A model generated the notes under the pieces. That model was not told the origin of the DNA and searched no databases. It saw only the letters and a list, made by a program, of their open reading frames with translations. Of a stretch of DNA of 64,000 bases, positions 36,315-45,752 are shown one piece after another (position 1 is the first letter of the stretch; each line of letters opens with the position of its first letter). Both the position numbers and the translations under genes were made by a program. The DNA is from Mixta intestinalis. Lineage in GTDB: Bacteria > Pseudomonadota > Gammaproteobacteria > Enterobacterales > Enterobacteriaceae. The stretch covers positions 2,976,001 to 3,040,000 of the forward strand of contig NZ_CP028271.1 of the NCBI RefSeq assembly GCF_009914055.1, written 5' to 3'.

Positions 36315-37449
36315 ATGAACTGGACGATCCCTGACATGGAAGATGTTCCGCTCCCTGGAGCTCCTCGCTGGTGGCTGTGGGGCGCGGCTTTACTGGTTTT
36401 TCTGGTCACTGGTTTTATGCTGACCGTGTACATACTGTCCGATACTGAACTCCAGGAAAAATCGCACTTGTTTAAGGTGGCCTGCGGCGGCCCTTTTCTC
36501 GTCTGGCTGCTGTTTTTGGGTATCAGACTATCTGTATACGAACTTATGGCATTCCGCATTAACACCCGTAACCGCACGCTGGCATCCCGTCGCCACCAGT
36601 GGAAACGCTGGACAAATCAGGGAGTCAGCATTCTGGTGAGTGCGCATCATACGGTGCCTGATGAACAAGGCGCAAGTTTGGTGGCCAATGGTTCCCTCCC
36701 GGTTAATCAGAACAACCGCCTGGTTTTTGAGTCCCTTGAAGGATTGCCCCAATGGGAGCGACGTAGTGCGCTGCTTTCTTCCGTCCTGACGCCTGTCGCG
36801 GAGTATATTCAGCGATACTCCCTGCCCTCGTCGGTAAATCTTTATTTTCAATGTCCGCAGAATGAAACGGATATCTGGAAAGACAGTATTGAGAAGGAAG
36901 CAGAGCGGCTTGCATTACCACTGGCAGAACTACAATCGCTGGACGACAGCGGGCTCCCCGGCTGGCTGATGGCGGCAAGCGATAATCCCCCCCCAGATGC
37001 TGACCTGCCTGATTTTTGCCGAACTGAATGAAGGATCCGATGCCAGTGAAGAAGCAGCCAGCCTGCTGCTGGCATCCGTAGCATTCTGCCGCAGCCACAA
37101 ACTTAGTCCGCGAGGCCATTTGCCCCGGTCGATGCTGACCTCATATGCCCGCCTGTCGGACGCGCTGGCGCTAATGTTTACGCAACAGCTTCCGGCCGAA
37201 AAAATACGCCATGCCAGCTATAGCCAGCTACCGGCGCAGCAAACGGAAACGTTGCAATTACTACGTGCAACGCAGCTTAAGGCGTGTCCCGCGCTGTTTG
37301 ATGCAGACAGCGCTCTGGGTAATCCCGGTGAAGCACGAACGGCAGTGCAGCTTACTTTGGCTACACAGGCCTCATCACCCACGCTGCTTTTCTCCGGTTA
37401 TAAGGGGCAATGCTGGCTACAGCAGGTAATCCCCGGAGAGCGCAGATGA
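36315..37449 (+). pseudogene. Type VI-associated membrane protein, frameshifted in a C8 run
   Basis: Two overlapping frames make one gene. The first (238 residues) starts MNWTIPDMEDVPLPGAP, has two transmembrane helices (about 20-40 and 57-75) and a cytoplasmic region, and derails after SDNPPP into CRTE-stop. The second frame continues QMLTCLIFAELNEGSDASEE to QQVIPGERR. The shift lies in eight consecutive C (36987-36994); seven C would give one 377-residue protein. The end overlaps the TssM-like start by ATGA, so the genes were coupled. I do not recognise the family; its place suggests a type VI accessory role. Possible explanations are a real mutation, slippage-based phase variation or an assembly error. 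Confidence 0.7.
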
Positions 37450-40400
37450 TCGGGTTAATGCTGGTGTTGCTTGCCGGCAACGCCCTCTGGCTGCTTCGCG
37501 CAGAGTGGTTGCCGCACTCACTGGCGAAGGCGCTGAATACGCCTTCCTTAGAAGGATGGCTAATCGTAGTCTTCATTTTGCTTTTTGCCTTCATCCTGGT
37601 ACGGGTGTGGATCCAACGTCGGAGCTCACAGCAGCTCGATTTGGAAGGGATTATTGCGCCGCCGCTATCGGAAGAAGATCGTCAGGCGCAACCGCAGTAT
37701 CTGATTAACAGTGATGAACTTAAACGCCATTTGCAGCGGGACAGCCGCTGGCGCTGGAAACATCAACATGCCTGGCTACTGTTGACAGGCCCCCCTTCAC
37801 AGGTCGAACAGATTGCACCAGGCCTAACCTCGCAGGGCTGGTTACGCTGCGGCAACACTATTTTGCTGTGGGGCGGTGATCTCACTCATGAGGGAAATCA
37901 GTCTGATCTGAAGGCACTAAGGGCCCTGCGGGGACGCAGGCCCGTTGACGCCCTGGTGCATATAACGGACGACACCACGCAATCTGTCCCCCAAATTGAT
38001 GCCCTACAGCGTGGGCTGTGGTCAGTACAGCATGCGCTTCGCTGGCAGCCACCGGTTTATCGCCTGGAAATAGCCAAAACGCAATGGCCGCAGGAAATAC
38101 CGGAGTATCCAATGGTCGCTGCGCTCTCTGGTCAGGCATTTACAACCACACAGCTACAGGCCTCCCTGATAACGCTTACCGACAATATGATCGCGCCGGG
38201 GATGCAGTACGTGATGCAGGATACCCGTCATGACTATCTGTTACGCCTTTCATCGCAGCTAAAGCATGGAGGAGTGGAACGCCTGCTGAATTTCTTCCGC
38301 GTTTTTCTGAACGACGCCTGTTCTTTTCGGCTGCACGGCGTACTTTTTACCCCGCCGCTGGTGAATGGCGATACCGGCTTCCTGTACCGGCAGCGTATGG
38401 GTGCGATCTGGCGCGGCATTGCCGGGCACTGTGCCCGCCTGCCGGGAAAAAGCACCACGCTGGCTCCCCGCACGATCGTGCTATGGTGTCTGGAAGCGCT
38501 GCTGGCATTATGGGCTACAGGAATCGTGATATCCTGGTATGGCAATATTAGCCTGCTGCATCATACGCAGACTCTGCTTTCAGCATCCTCTCCCCAAAAT
38601 GAACGGCAGCTGGACGCGTTACAGGAACAGCTTCGCACGCTGGCTGAACAACAGCAGGCCGGAACACCGTGGTATCGTCGCTTCGGTATGGATATTTCCG
38701 GAAGGCTACTGCCACACCTGAGGTCGGAATATGTCCGGCAGGCCAGAGCGCAGATAGCTTTACCGGCACAGCGGGCGCTGGAGCAACGGCTTGTGTCCGT
38801 TACGACAGATCCGTTACTCCGCTATAATCACCTCAAAGCACAGCTGATGCTGGCTCAGCCGGAGCACATCATCGATGCGGCAGACCAGAACTTCCTTATC
38901 GTGCAATTAAAAGCGCGCCTTCCCCGGCTTTCGGCATCGCATCTGGCCTGGTTCATTTCACAGCTCCATGCTCATCCGACATTGCGTATTGCGCCCGATG
39001 TCCGCCTGATTCAGCAGACCCGGCTCAGCCTGGCGGAGAGCATGAATAATCCACAGGCGGAAGCGAAGCGTTACCAACAGATAATCGATCAGGCTCGCCT
39101 CAGCTATGCAGATGTATCACTGAGCCGGCTGAGCGGTGACGCCAATCTGAACGACTTTTATCAGTCCGAAGTGCCTGTTCCGGGAGCCTTCACCCGTAAT
39201 GTCTGGGAGGAGCTGGTTCGCCCGGCGATTGAACAACAGGTGAAAGCGATTCAGGAACAAACCGCCTGGGTGCTGGGCCCGCAGCAGGATATGCTAAGTC
39301 CTGACGCCGTTCGACAGCGCCTTCGGACGCGCTATTTTACCGACTATGCGGCAGCCTGGCAGCAGATGCTGAATCAGATAACGTACATCTCCCAGAGTAA
39401 CAGTGAACAGCTTGCCCGCCTGGCAGACCCGAACAATTCGCCGTTGTTGGCGCTGATGCACCAGCTAAGCTGGCAGGGGCTGGCGGACAGCCCCAATGAG
39501 GCTCAGGGCCGTGTTAACTCGCTTCTGGTCCCGGTGTTTGGCGGGCTGGTAGGCATGGAAAAAGAGCTGCCGCAGAGTGGACGTAATGGTACCACGCTCA
39601 GGCAGTGGCTCTCGGAAGTCAAACGACAGCGGGATCGGTTGCGTAAAATAGACTCAGCCTCCGACAATACGCTGGCGCTGATGAACTCCGTATTTCAGGG
39701 AACCCAGCTCGACAATACTGCTGCTGAGCTGCCGGAGCGTGTACAGGCCCAGCTGGGAAAAAACCTCGCTCTTGCCAGAAATGCGATTTTTGTCGCACCT
39801 GTCAGCCGCTCCTGGGAAAGGATTATGCAGCAGGGGCTAAGCCGGATGAACAGCCAGTGGCAGCAGACCATCGTCAACAGCTGGCATCAACACTTCGATA
39901 ACACCTACCCGTTCAGCAACACACAGACGGACTGTAATCTGGCAGAGCTTGGTGAGTTTATCCGCCCTGACAGCGGTAAAATCCACCGCTTTATCAGTCA
40001 GAACCTAAAGGGGGTACTGGAATACCGCAGTAACCGCTGGCAGCCCGCCGCGAAACTACCGCCAGGGCTGACAATAAATCCGACTTTTCTGGCGGCCCTG
40101 AACCACCTTAGCCCTCTCGGCGTAATGCTGTTTGGTAAACGCAGCGGCGTAACATTCTATCTGCAACCCGGCACCGCCCGTGAAGTAGTAAGTACTCGCC
40201 TGTTTATTGACGGCCAGACGCTGGAATATTTTAACCAGATGCCCTTCTGGCAGACGATCCAGTGGCCGGGAGAAACATACAAACCGGGCGCATCCCTCAT
40301 GTGGAAAAGCCTGAGTGCCGGGGCCAGATTGTACGATGACCGGCCCGGTCAGTGGGGATTTATCCGGCTGCTGGAGAAGGCAAGGGTTACATCGCTCGGA

Positions 40401-40571
40401 AATAACCGCTATCGCCTTACCTGGACCGCACAGGATGGACTGCCGCTGAATTACCTGCTGGACACCACAGCGCAGCAAAATCCCCTGGATGTTCTGTTGC
40501 TGAAAAGTTTTCATCTGCCGGATACGGTTTTTACTTTCTCTTCAACAACAAAGACGGATGCAGCGCACTAA
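37446..40571 (+). CDS. TssM/IcmF-like type VI secretion membrane protein
   Basis: A 1041-residue ImcF-related protein. Two N-terminal membrane helices (about 1-20 and 33-56) and a third near 350 (IVLWCLEALLALWATGIVIS) frame a cytoplasmic domain; the remainder is periplasmic, as in TssM, which spans the envelope with TssJ and TssL. The nucleotide-binding site is degenerate: WLLLTGPPSQVEQ replaces GxxGxGKT, and the domain is short. The start ATG overlaps the previous gene. It stands without tssJ, tssL or tssK in view, so it is either the edge of a deleted cluster or a specialised orphan. The prophage-like element starts 55 bases later. Confidence 0.8.
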   Translation: MIGLMLVLLAGNALWLLRAEWLPHSLAKALNTPSLEGWLIVVFILLFAFILVRVWIQRRSSQQLDLEGIIAPPLSEEDRQAQPQYLINSDELKRHLQRDSRWRWKHQHAWLLLTGPPSQVEQIAPGLTSQGWLRCGNTILLWGGDLTHEGNQSDLKALRALRGRRPVDALVHITDDTTQSVPQIDALQRGLWSVQHALRWQPPVYRLEIAKTQWPQEIPEYPMVAALSGQAFTTTQLQASLITLTDNMIAPGMQYVMQDTRHDYLLRLSSQLKHGGVERLLNFFRVFLNDACSFRLHGVLFTPPLVNGDTGFLYRQRMGAIWRGIAGHCARLPGKSTTLAPRTIVLWCLEALLALWATGIVISWYGNISLLHHTQTLLSASSPQNERQLDALQEQLRTLAEQQQAGTPWYRRFGMDISGRLLPHLRSEYVRQARAQIALPAQRALEQRLVSVTTDPLLRYNHLKAQLMLAQPEHIIDAADQNFLIVQLKARLPRLSASHLAWFISQLHAHPTLRIAPDVRLIQQTRLSLAESMNNPQAEAKRYQQIIDQARLSYADVSLSRLSGDANLNDFYQSEVPVPGAFTRNVWEELVRPAIEQQVKAIQEQTAWVLGPQQDMLSPDAVRQRLRTRYFTDYAAAWQQMLNQITYISQSNSEQLARLADPNNSPLLALMHQLSWQGLADSPNEAQGRVNSLLVPVFGGLVGMEKELPQSGRNGTTLRQWLSEVKRQRDRLRKIDSASDNTLALMNSVFQGTQLDNTAAELPERVQAQLGKNLALARNAIFVAPVSRSWERIMQQGLSRMNSQWQQTIVNSWHQHFDNTYPFSNTQTDCNLAELGEFIRPDSGKIHRFISQNLKGVLEYRSNRWQPAAKLPPGLTINPTFLAALNHLSPLGVMLFGKRSGVTFYLQPGTAREVVSTRLFIDGQTLEYFNQMPFWQTIQWPGETYKPGASLMWKSLSAGARLYDDRPGQWGFIRLLEKARVTSLGNNRYRLTWTAQDGLPLNYLLDTTAQQNPLDVLLLKSFHLPDTVFTFSSTTKTDAAH

Positions 40572-40625
40572 CAGCCGGAAAAATTTTAAGGGATCAGTTC
40601 ATTCCGCAAGCTTCATCGGTGGCGT

Positions 40626-40844
40626 TTAATTACCTGGCGCATGCTGCTTCTCTTCACCCGTGTGTTCGGGCACCTCGTTGATCAATCCCGGCGTGACAAT
40701 TACGCCAGAGACGGTTTCATGCGTCTTAAAAGTACAGCTGCAGTTAATATTCTGACACTGATGATACCGCTCTTTCGTTTCCGGCGAGATATAGCGGCTA
40801 CTTTTGGTATGGGCGGCGTTCTGGCAAAGTGGACAATGCATCAT
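40626..40844 (-). CDS. ogr: Ogr/Delta family late-gene activator
   Basis: Small zinc-binding activator of P2-type late promoters. The 72-residue protein begins MMHCPLCQNAAHTKSSRYIS; cysteines C-x2-C and, 22 residues later, C-x4-C form the zinc site (HCPLC ... HQCQNINCSC). Two ATGs are adjacent; the first has GGGAGA seven bases before it, while the second aligns with P2 Ogr. It is the last late gene beyond D, as in P2. It would switch on the tail and lysis operons once made. Confidence 0.92.
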   Translation of the reverse strand: MMHCPLCQNAAHTKSSRYISPETKERYHQCQNINCSCTFKTHETVSGVIVTPGLINEVPEHTGEEKQHAPGN

Positions 40845-40927
40845 TATGGTATCTCCCTGTAGTAGGTAGCAAATTTTAATACATAAAATACCACAATTGG
40901 AAGTAAAATTCACTTTTTGTGAATCAC

Positions 40928-42064
40928 CTATCCTTCTGTCATCTCATACTCGATTTGACCGGTTACTGCTTCGAGCTCCAGTGTGTTGATATACCCGCCG
41001 TTGCTGATACTATGTTCAACTGATTTAATCAGCCAGGACTGGGCATCAATAACAGATTTAAAGCCGCTGACTTTTACCGGCATTTCCGGGATCAAATCAG
41101 CACGCCCGTTTGCTAACTTCAGGGTAAAGGTTGCTACGCTGCGCTGAAACTCTTGCCACTTCGCCTTTGCTGCACTTATCGCCTCCTCTTTATTTTTATA
41201 GATTGCTGACAATACCAGCACGTTATCCGCGCTGCCCATCAGGTAAGAATCCGGCTCGGTTGATGTCTGGCTCTTTTCAGCTCCCTGCTGACCGGTGGTA
41301 TGACTCTGCCCTTTGTTCTTGCGCTGTAGAGTTACCTGCTTCGGCTGTGTATCTTTCGTATCCAGCCAGCGAGCTACCACGCCGGTATAGGCACCCCGAT
41401 CGGCAATACTAAAGATATGCGTGTTACCGTCCTGACGAACCAGGGTCAGAGGAGGAACAGGTTTACCGCTCGCCGTCACAGCACCGCCAGGCTCAAAGAA
41501 AAGCAGATTTTCCATCTTAATAACCGCCACCGCTCCATACAGCGAGGCAAGGCGTGATATAAACGCGCTATCGGTTTCCTGCGTTTGATCGATATGCTTT
41601 ATCTCAATATTTTTAAATTTTTCGGCGATAACCGGTTTGAGTCGGTGACGCTCCGCTACCTGTTTGACCACGGCCTCCAGCGTGGTTTCGTGATACGACG
41701 CCTCGCGACGGACGTTCATTCGCCCACGGTAGTCAATGCTGTTGGCCGTAATCGATAATTTGTCCGGCGCGCCGCTATGGGTAACCGTATCAATAATATA
41801 TTCGCCTTTCTCCAGCAGCGCCTGCCCTTTCCAGCCAATAAATAGTTTAATAAATCCGCCGCGTGGCGGCAGCACCAGCTGCCCGTCCGTATCATCCAGT
41901 GAAATAGTCAGCCGATCGGCTTCAAAACCACGGTTATCACTTAATTTCAGCTCAATCAGGCGCTCGCGAAACGAGGTGGTGACGTCCTTATTATTAATCT
42001 GTATCAGAAAGTCAGGTGCCAACAGCGTTCCGATTTGTACCGGTATCCGGCTCAGTTCGCTCAT
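40928..42064 (-). CDS. D: Tail protein D (P2 gpD-like baseplate hub)
   Basis: Late-control protein D, the baseplate hub equivalent to T4 gp27; it joins the tube to the spike V. The 378-residue length is close to P2 D (387). MSELSRIPVQIGTLLAPDFL and the DRLTISLDDTDGQLVLPPRG segment (about 50-69) are family features; the late QSWLIKSVEHSISNGGYINT is also standard. Five bases after U. Confidence 0.94.
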   Translation of the reverse strand: MSELSRIPVQIGTLLAPDFLIQINNKDVTTSFRERLIELKLSDNRGFEADRLTISLDDTDGQLVLPPRGGFIKLFIGWKGQALLEKGEYIIDTVTHSGAPDKLSITANSIDYRGRMNVRREASYHETTLEAVVKQVAERHRLKPVIAEKFKNIEIKHIDQTQETDSAFISRLASLYGAVAVIKMENLLFFEPGGAVTASGKPVPPLTLVRQDGNTHIFSIADRGAYTGVVARWLDTKDTQPKQVTLQRKNKGQSHTTGQQGAEKSQTSTEPDSYLMGSADNVLVLSAIYKNKEEAISAAKAKWQEFQRSVATFTLKLANGRADLIPEMPVKVSGFKSVIDAQSWLIKSVEHSISNGGYINTLELEAVTGQIEYEMTEG

Positions 42065-42069
42065 GATAT

Positions 42070-42567
42070 TTAGCTCCCCGTTCCGTTTATTGACGATGCC
42101 ACACTGTTCACGGCGTCCAGCGCCTTATCGCGCACCTTATATAAATTTTCAACCGCCTGATCTTTCAGATCGCCAAACAGCGCAATCAGAGATTCATCTA
42201 CACGCTTCAGCGTCATATCAAATGAAATCTTGCGGGCGCTACCGTCGCTATATAATTCGGAATAAGTTGAATTAATACTCTGGATAACGTACATGCCATA
42301 AATTAAGCCGTTGCCGGAAATCAGTGGCCAGGCTCGTCCGTTATCCGCCATCAGCTTAAGCGTTGTCAGGGACGCCGTTCCACCAATCAGCGGCGGACGC
42401 AGTTCGCCGCTGATTTTAATGGTTTCATCACCCGGACCAAGGAACTGTGATGCTGCACGCTCCCCAACGCGAACGTTATCTACCCAGCGATAGGCATTAG
42501 ACCGCGTCATGGTGCTGTAAGGCAGCGTCTGTTGTATAAAAGGCAGCATGCCGTAAATCATTAACAT
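42070..42567 (-). CDS. U: Tail protein U (P2 gpU-like)
   Basis: Structural tail protein of P2-type contractile tails. The 165 residues include GMLPFIQQTLPYSTMTRSNA, YRWVDN, GRAWPLISGNGLIYGMYVI and TLKRVDESLIALFGD, in P2 U order. The starting methionine is chosen because MLMIYGM aligns with P2 MMLALGM. It is three bases from T and five from D, so translation is probably coupled. Confidence 0.93.
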   Translation of the reverse strand: MLMIYGMLPFIQQTLPYSTMTRSNAYRWVDNVRVGERAASQFLGPGDETIKISGELRPPLIGGTASLTTLKLMADNGRAWPLISGNGLIYGMYVIQSINSTYSELYSDGSARKISFDMTLKRVDESLIALFGDLKDQAVENLYKVRDKALDAVNSVASSINGTGS

Positions 42568-42570
42568 TAT

Positions 42571-44742
42571 TTACGCCTCCCAACTCATACTGGCGCGCTG
42601 ACGATTCAGAGCAGTAAATCGCTCCTGCTCCTCGTGCTGCCTCAAGATTGCGACAACGTCATCTCTGGACATCCCCGGATGAGTGTTGATTACGTAATTG
42701 TTATTAAATGTATTTTCCTGCGAGTTTTGCCTCAACGGCGCAGCCGTCAACGGGCTGTAGGCCGTTAACTGCGGTGGAGCAAAATAGGAGGGCTTATCCA
42801 ACTCTGGCACATCAGGATCGGGTAAATAATCCTTTGTATCGGTAGGCTCTTCCTTAACAGCACCGATCTTGCGCATAAACCAGCTGGCGCCCTTCATCAG
42901 ATATTCCAGCGTCTTGGCTGGAATGATCAGCGCCCTGGCAAGCGCTTCGCCGAACATTTTGCCGATATCTCCGGCAGCCGTCAGCTCTTCCTGGGTCGAT
43001 TTTATCGGCTCCAGCAATTGACTAAACATATCCCACAACACCTTCACTTTATCGCTAAACCATGCAAAAACAGGTTTTAGTGAATTGAAGGCGTCAATTA
43101 ATGGTGCTATCGCAGCGGTAAAGCCTTCGCCTACACCATCAAGAAAGGCGCTGATGGGTTCCCAATATTTACGAACCAGCAGCGCCCCGCCTACCAGGGC
43201 GGTTACAACGGCTATAATAGGCAATGTTAAGCCGCCCATCACCGTAGTTATTCCTCCGCCAAAACTAGCAATAAGAGTCCCCAGCATTTCGGCGCCGGTC
43301 ATAATGGCATTAATGCCTGTTAATACCGGCCAGACGGCCTGACCTATACCTCCCAACGCGCCAGCCAGCACAATGCCCGCAGCGGCGGCATTAGCGATAC
43401 CGCTTGCCAACTCCGGGTTGGAATCCATCCAGTCTTTGACGGTGGTTAAGAATTTCGTTACGCCCTGCGTAAGCTGGCGCAGGCTACCTTCAACGGAGCC
43501 ATAAAGATCAGTACCAATAGCTTCCCAGGCTGACTCAAGTTTGCTGATATCGCCGCCGAGACTGTCCTGTTGTATGGCTAACTGCGTAGCCGTGCTGCCA
43601 TCTGCCTGTTGATAGTGTCGGGTTCGGTTATCCAGCTGACCGTTCGATGCTGATTTCATCAATGCTTCTGCGGCAGGCGCTGCCGCCTCACCAAAGATAG
43701 CTTTGCGATATTCAGCCTGCTGTGAGGCTCCCAATTGGTTCTTTTCAAAAGCGCTTTCCATCTCTTTGAGGATGGCAAAGAATGGACGCTGGTTACCTTC
43801 ACTATCAACGGTTTGCACACCCAATGTACGCATAGCGGCATCCGCTTTATCCGCTGGCTGCTGTACGCTGAGCAACATGGTCCGCAAATCTGCTCCCGCC
43901 GCGCTACCGGTAATACCATTTTTAGCCAGTTCATCAATCATCGCGGAAGTCTGCTCTACGCTGACGCCCGCCTCATTTGCTACCGACGCGATATGAGCCA
44001 GCGCCTCATTCAGATCGTCAAAACCTGTCGAGCCATCTTTTAGCGTGGCGAACAGCACATCGCCCAGGTGCGCAAGCTGGCTGTTCGCCAGGCCAAAAGC
44101 ATCTCTGGTGCGTAGCAGCAGCTGCGTATTTTCTTCCAGGGAGCGATCGTTCGCCAGCGACATTCCTACGGTCACCGGCGTGGCAGCCATGATATCTGCA
44201 ACGCTGCCGCCTGATTTTGCAATCACGGTTTGTGCATGCGCGGCATCGCCGGCAGAAAGCGGCGTGGAATCACCGATGCTTCGCGCCTGCATCTGCAGGG
44301 CCTTAAAGTCTGCCGATGTTTTATCCAGCCCGGTGGCTACACGTAATTTGTTACTTGCTTCGGCAAAGTCATAGCCGGGGCGTAAAACCTTCGATGCTTT
44401 TTGCGCACCGTCGACCGCGAAACTTAATGCTGCGCTACTGCTCGCGCGAATTTTTCCGGCTATCTGCTGACCTTTACGGTAGCGATCCTGAATTTTATTC
44501 AATCGCGCCTGTTGCTGAGCCTGCCGTTGATAGCTCTGTTCCAGCTCCCACAAAAACGCATAATTATCGGGCAAGCGTAAGCCATTGATATTCGCCATCT
44601 GCTTATTCAAAGACTGCATGCCATCCTTCATTCTTCGGATGCTGTCGATCAGCTTTTGGGTCTGTTTTACGATGGCCTGAAACGAGCGTAATGCCTGTTT
44701 CACTGATGCCAACAGCGCTTCCGCATTGAGGAAACTACTCAT
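42571..44742 (-). CDS. T: Tail tape measure protein T
   Basis: Long helical protein that sets tail length. The 723-residue chain starts MSSFLNAEALLASVKQALRS, with coiled coils at 1-110, a TP901-type core (about 120-330, AHAQTVIAKSGGSVADIMAA) and hydrophobic segments at about 465-545. It is shorter than P2 T (815), predicting a shorter tail. The ATG overlaps the E' stop. A longer upstream frame is merely the E' coding region in another frame. Confidence 0.92.
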   Translation of the reverse strand: MSSFLNAEALLASVKQALRSFQAIVKQTQKLIDSIRRMKDGMQSLNKQMANINGLRLPDNYAFLWELEQSYQRQAQQQARLNKIQDRYRKGQQIAGKIRASSSAALSFAVDGAQKASKVLRPGYDFAEASNKLRVATGLDKTSADFKALQMQARSIGDSTPLSAGDAAHAQTVIAKSGGSVADIMAATPVTVGMSLANDRSLEENTQLLLRTRDAFGLANSQLAHLGDVLFATLKDGSTGFDDLNEALAHIASVANEAGVSVEQTSAMIDELAKNGITGSAAGADLRTMLLSVQQPADKADAAMRTLGVQTVDSEGNQRPFFAILKEMESAFEKNQLGASQQAEYRKAIFGEAAAPAAEALMKSASNGQLDNRTRHYQQADGSTATQLAIQQDSLGGDISKLESAWEAIGTDLYGSVEGSLRQLTQGVTKFLTTVKDWMDSNPELASGIANAAAAGIVLAGALGGIGQAVWPVLTGINAIMTGAEMLGTLIASFGGGITTVMGGLTLPIIAVVTALVGGALLVRKYWEPISAFLDGVGEGFTAAIAPLIDAFNSLKPVFAWFSDKVKVLWDMFSQLLEPIKSTQEELTAAGDIGKMFGEALARALIIPAKTLEYLMKGASWFMRKIGAVKEEPTDTKDYLPDPDVPELDKPSYFAPPQLTAYSPLTAAPLRQNSQENTFNNNYVINTHPGMSRDDVVAILRQHEEQERFTALNRQRASMSWEA

Positions 44743-45168
44743 CCGGGTTTGCTCCGCTACGTAACAGGGCTTTATGTCGCCAGTCGAGCAGCTCGGCCAG
44801 CGACATCTCATACATTTCAGAAGGGGGCCAGTGAAAAATGACCGCAATATCGGCCATCAAATCATTGACGGTCAGGCTTCGGGGCCATTTGAGGCGTCCG
44901 ATTTCGCTGACAAAAAACCGATCACCTTGCCGCCTAATGAGATCAGATCAACCGGATCCAATGCGAGGCACTCCGTTTTCGTCAGCGACGGTACGGTAAT
45001 GCGCGGCAGAACGGTCAACAGCGCATCAACATCTGAAGCGCACAAATCGGCCAGACGTACGCCACGCAGAGCGCCAGCGGTAGGCTTGATGACTTCGATC
45101 TGGCTGATTTCGGTTTCGCCACGTTTTACTGGAGATTCCAGTTCAATAAGGTGTTCATTCTGTTCCAT
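44735..45168 (-). CDS. E: Tail assembly chaperones E and E+E' (programmed -1 frameshift)
   Basis: E alone is the 98-residue zero-frame product (44872-45168), beginning MEQNEHLIELESPVKRGETE. A -1 shift at a T6G run converts it to a 144-residue E+E' protein whose extra part reads VSEIGRLKWPRSLTVNDLMA to RHKALLRSGANPDE, ending inside the T start region. P2 uses the same slip and site for E/E', and the lambda G/GT pair works alike: both bind the tape measure during tail assembly. Retention of the shift shows the tail pathway is under selection, or only recently lost. Confidence 0.9.
44911..44917 (-). promoter_or_regulatory. Slippery heptamer for the E to E' frameshift
   Basis: On the minus strand the sequence GG-T-TTT-TTG is read as GGT TTT TTG in frame zero; T TTT TTG is the X-XXY-YYZ slippery form used in P2. 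Sliding back one base keeps the frame open until the stop at 44735. Confidence 0.85.
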
Positions 45169-45227
45169 CTGTTTTTACTCACTTGTCCAGTTTTAAACAG
45201 GGCCAGCGCCTGGCGCTGGCATCCAGG

Positions 45228-45740
45228 TTAGTTCATACCGAGGTTATTACGGCGCTGTTCCAGCAGATCGACGCCGTCTACTTTCTCAATCATGTTGATG
45301 GTGTCGATCTCAATCAGCTCTTTGCCATTCCAGGTAAGCCGGAAATAGGTGTTTTTCGTGGTGATTTTGGTTTCGGTGTCTTCGCCCTGTTTGGCTTCGC
45401 CGAAATCAAACGCCTGATGGTGACCACGCACCTCAATTTCTACGGCGATCTCTTCGCCGGTATCGTCGCGTTGGTAGGAGCCGGTAAAACGCAGCGGTAC
45501 CGCCGCGCGGGCGCCCCACTGTTTCAGCACCAGCTCATCCATACCGCCGATGGTCCACTCCATATCAAGCGCGTCGTCATCCAGCCCGTTATCGATAAAG
45601 GCGGCACCGTTCATACCACCGGCCCGGAAGGCGTCCAGCTTGCGTGACAGCTTCGGCAGCGTCACCGCAGTGACCACGCCCTGATAGCTGTTTGAATCGT
45701 TGAAAAGGTTCAGCCCTTTCAGTTTGCGGGGTAATGCCAT
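45228..45740 (-). CDS. FII: Major tail tube protein FII
   Basis: Forms the inner tube that punctures the target envelope. The 170 residues match P2 FII (172) throughout: MALPRKLKGLNLFNDSNSYQ, GLDDDALDMEWTIGG, GSYQRDDTGEE, TKNTYFRLTWNGKELIEIDT and INMIEKVDGVDLLEQRR. It is 12 bases after FI in the same operon. Confidence 0.95.
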   Translation of the reverse strand: MALPRKLKGLNLFNDSNSYQGVVTAVTLPKLSRKLDAFRAGGMNGAAFIDNGLDDDALDMEWTIGGMDELVLKQWGARAAVPLRFTGSYQRDDTGEEIAVEIEVRGHHQAFDFGEAKQGEDTETKITTKNTYFRLTWNGKELIEIDTINMIEKVDGVDLLEQRRNNLGMN

Positions 45741-45752
45741 TTATCCGGCTCC

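Noticed and set aside
40572..40625. Left attachment site of the element
   Set aside because: No segment was found repeated at the right edge by eye.
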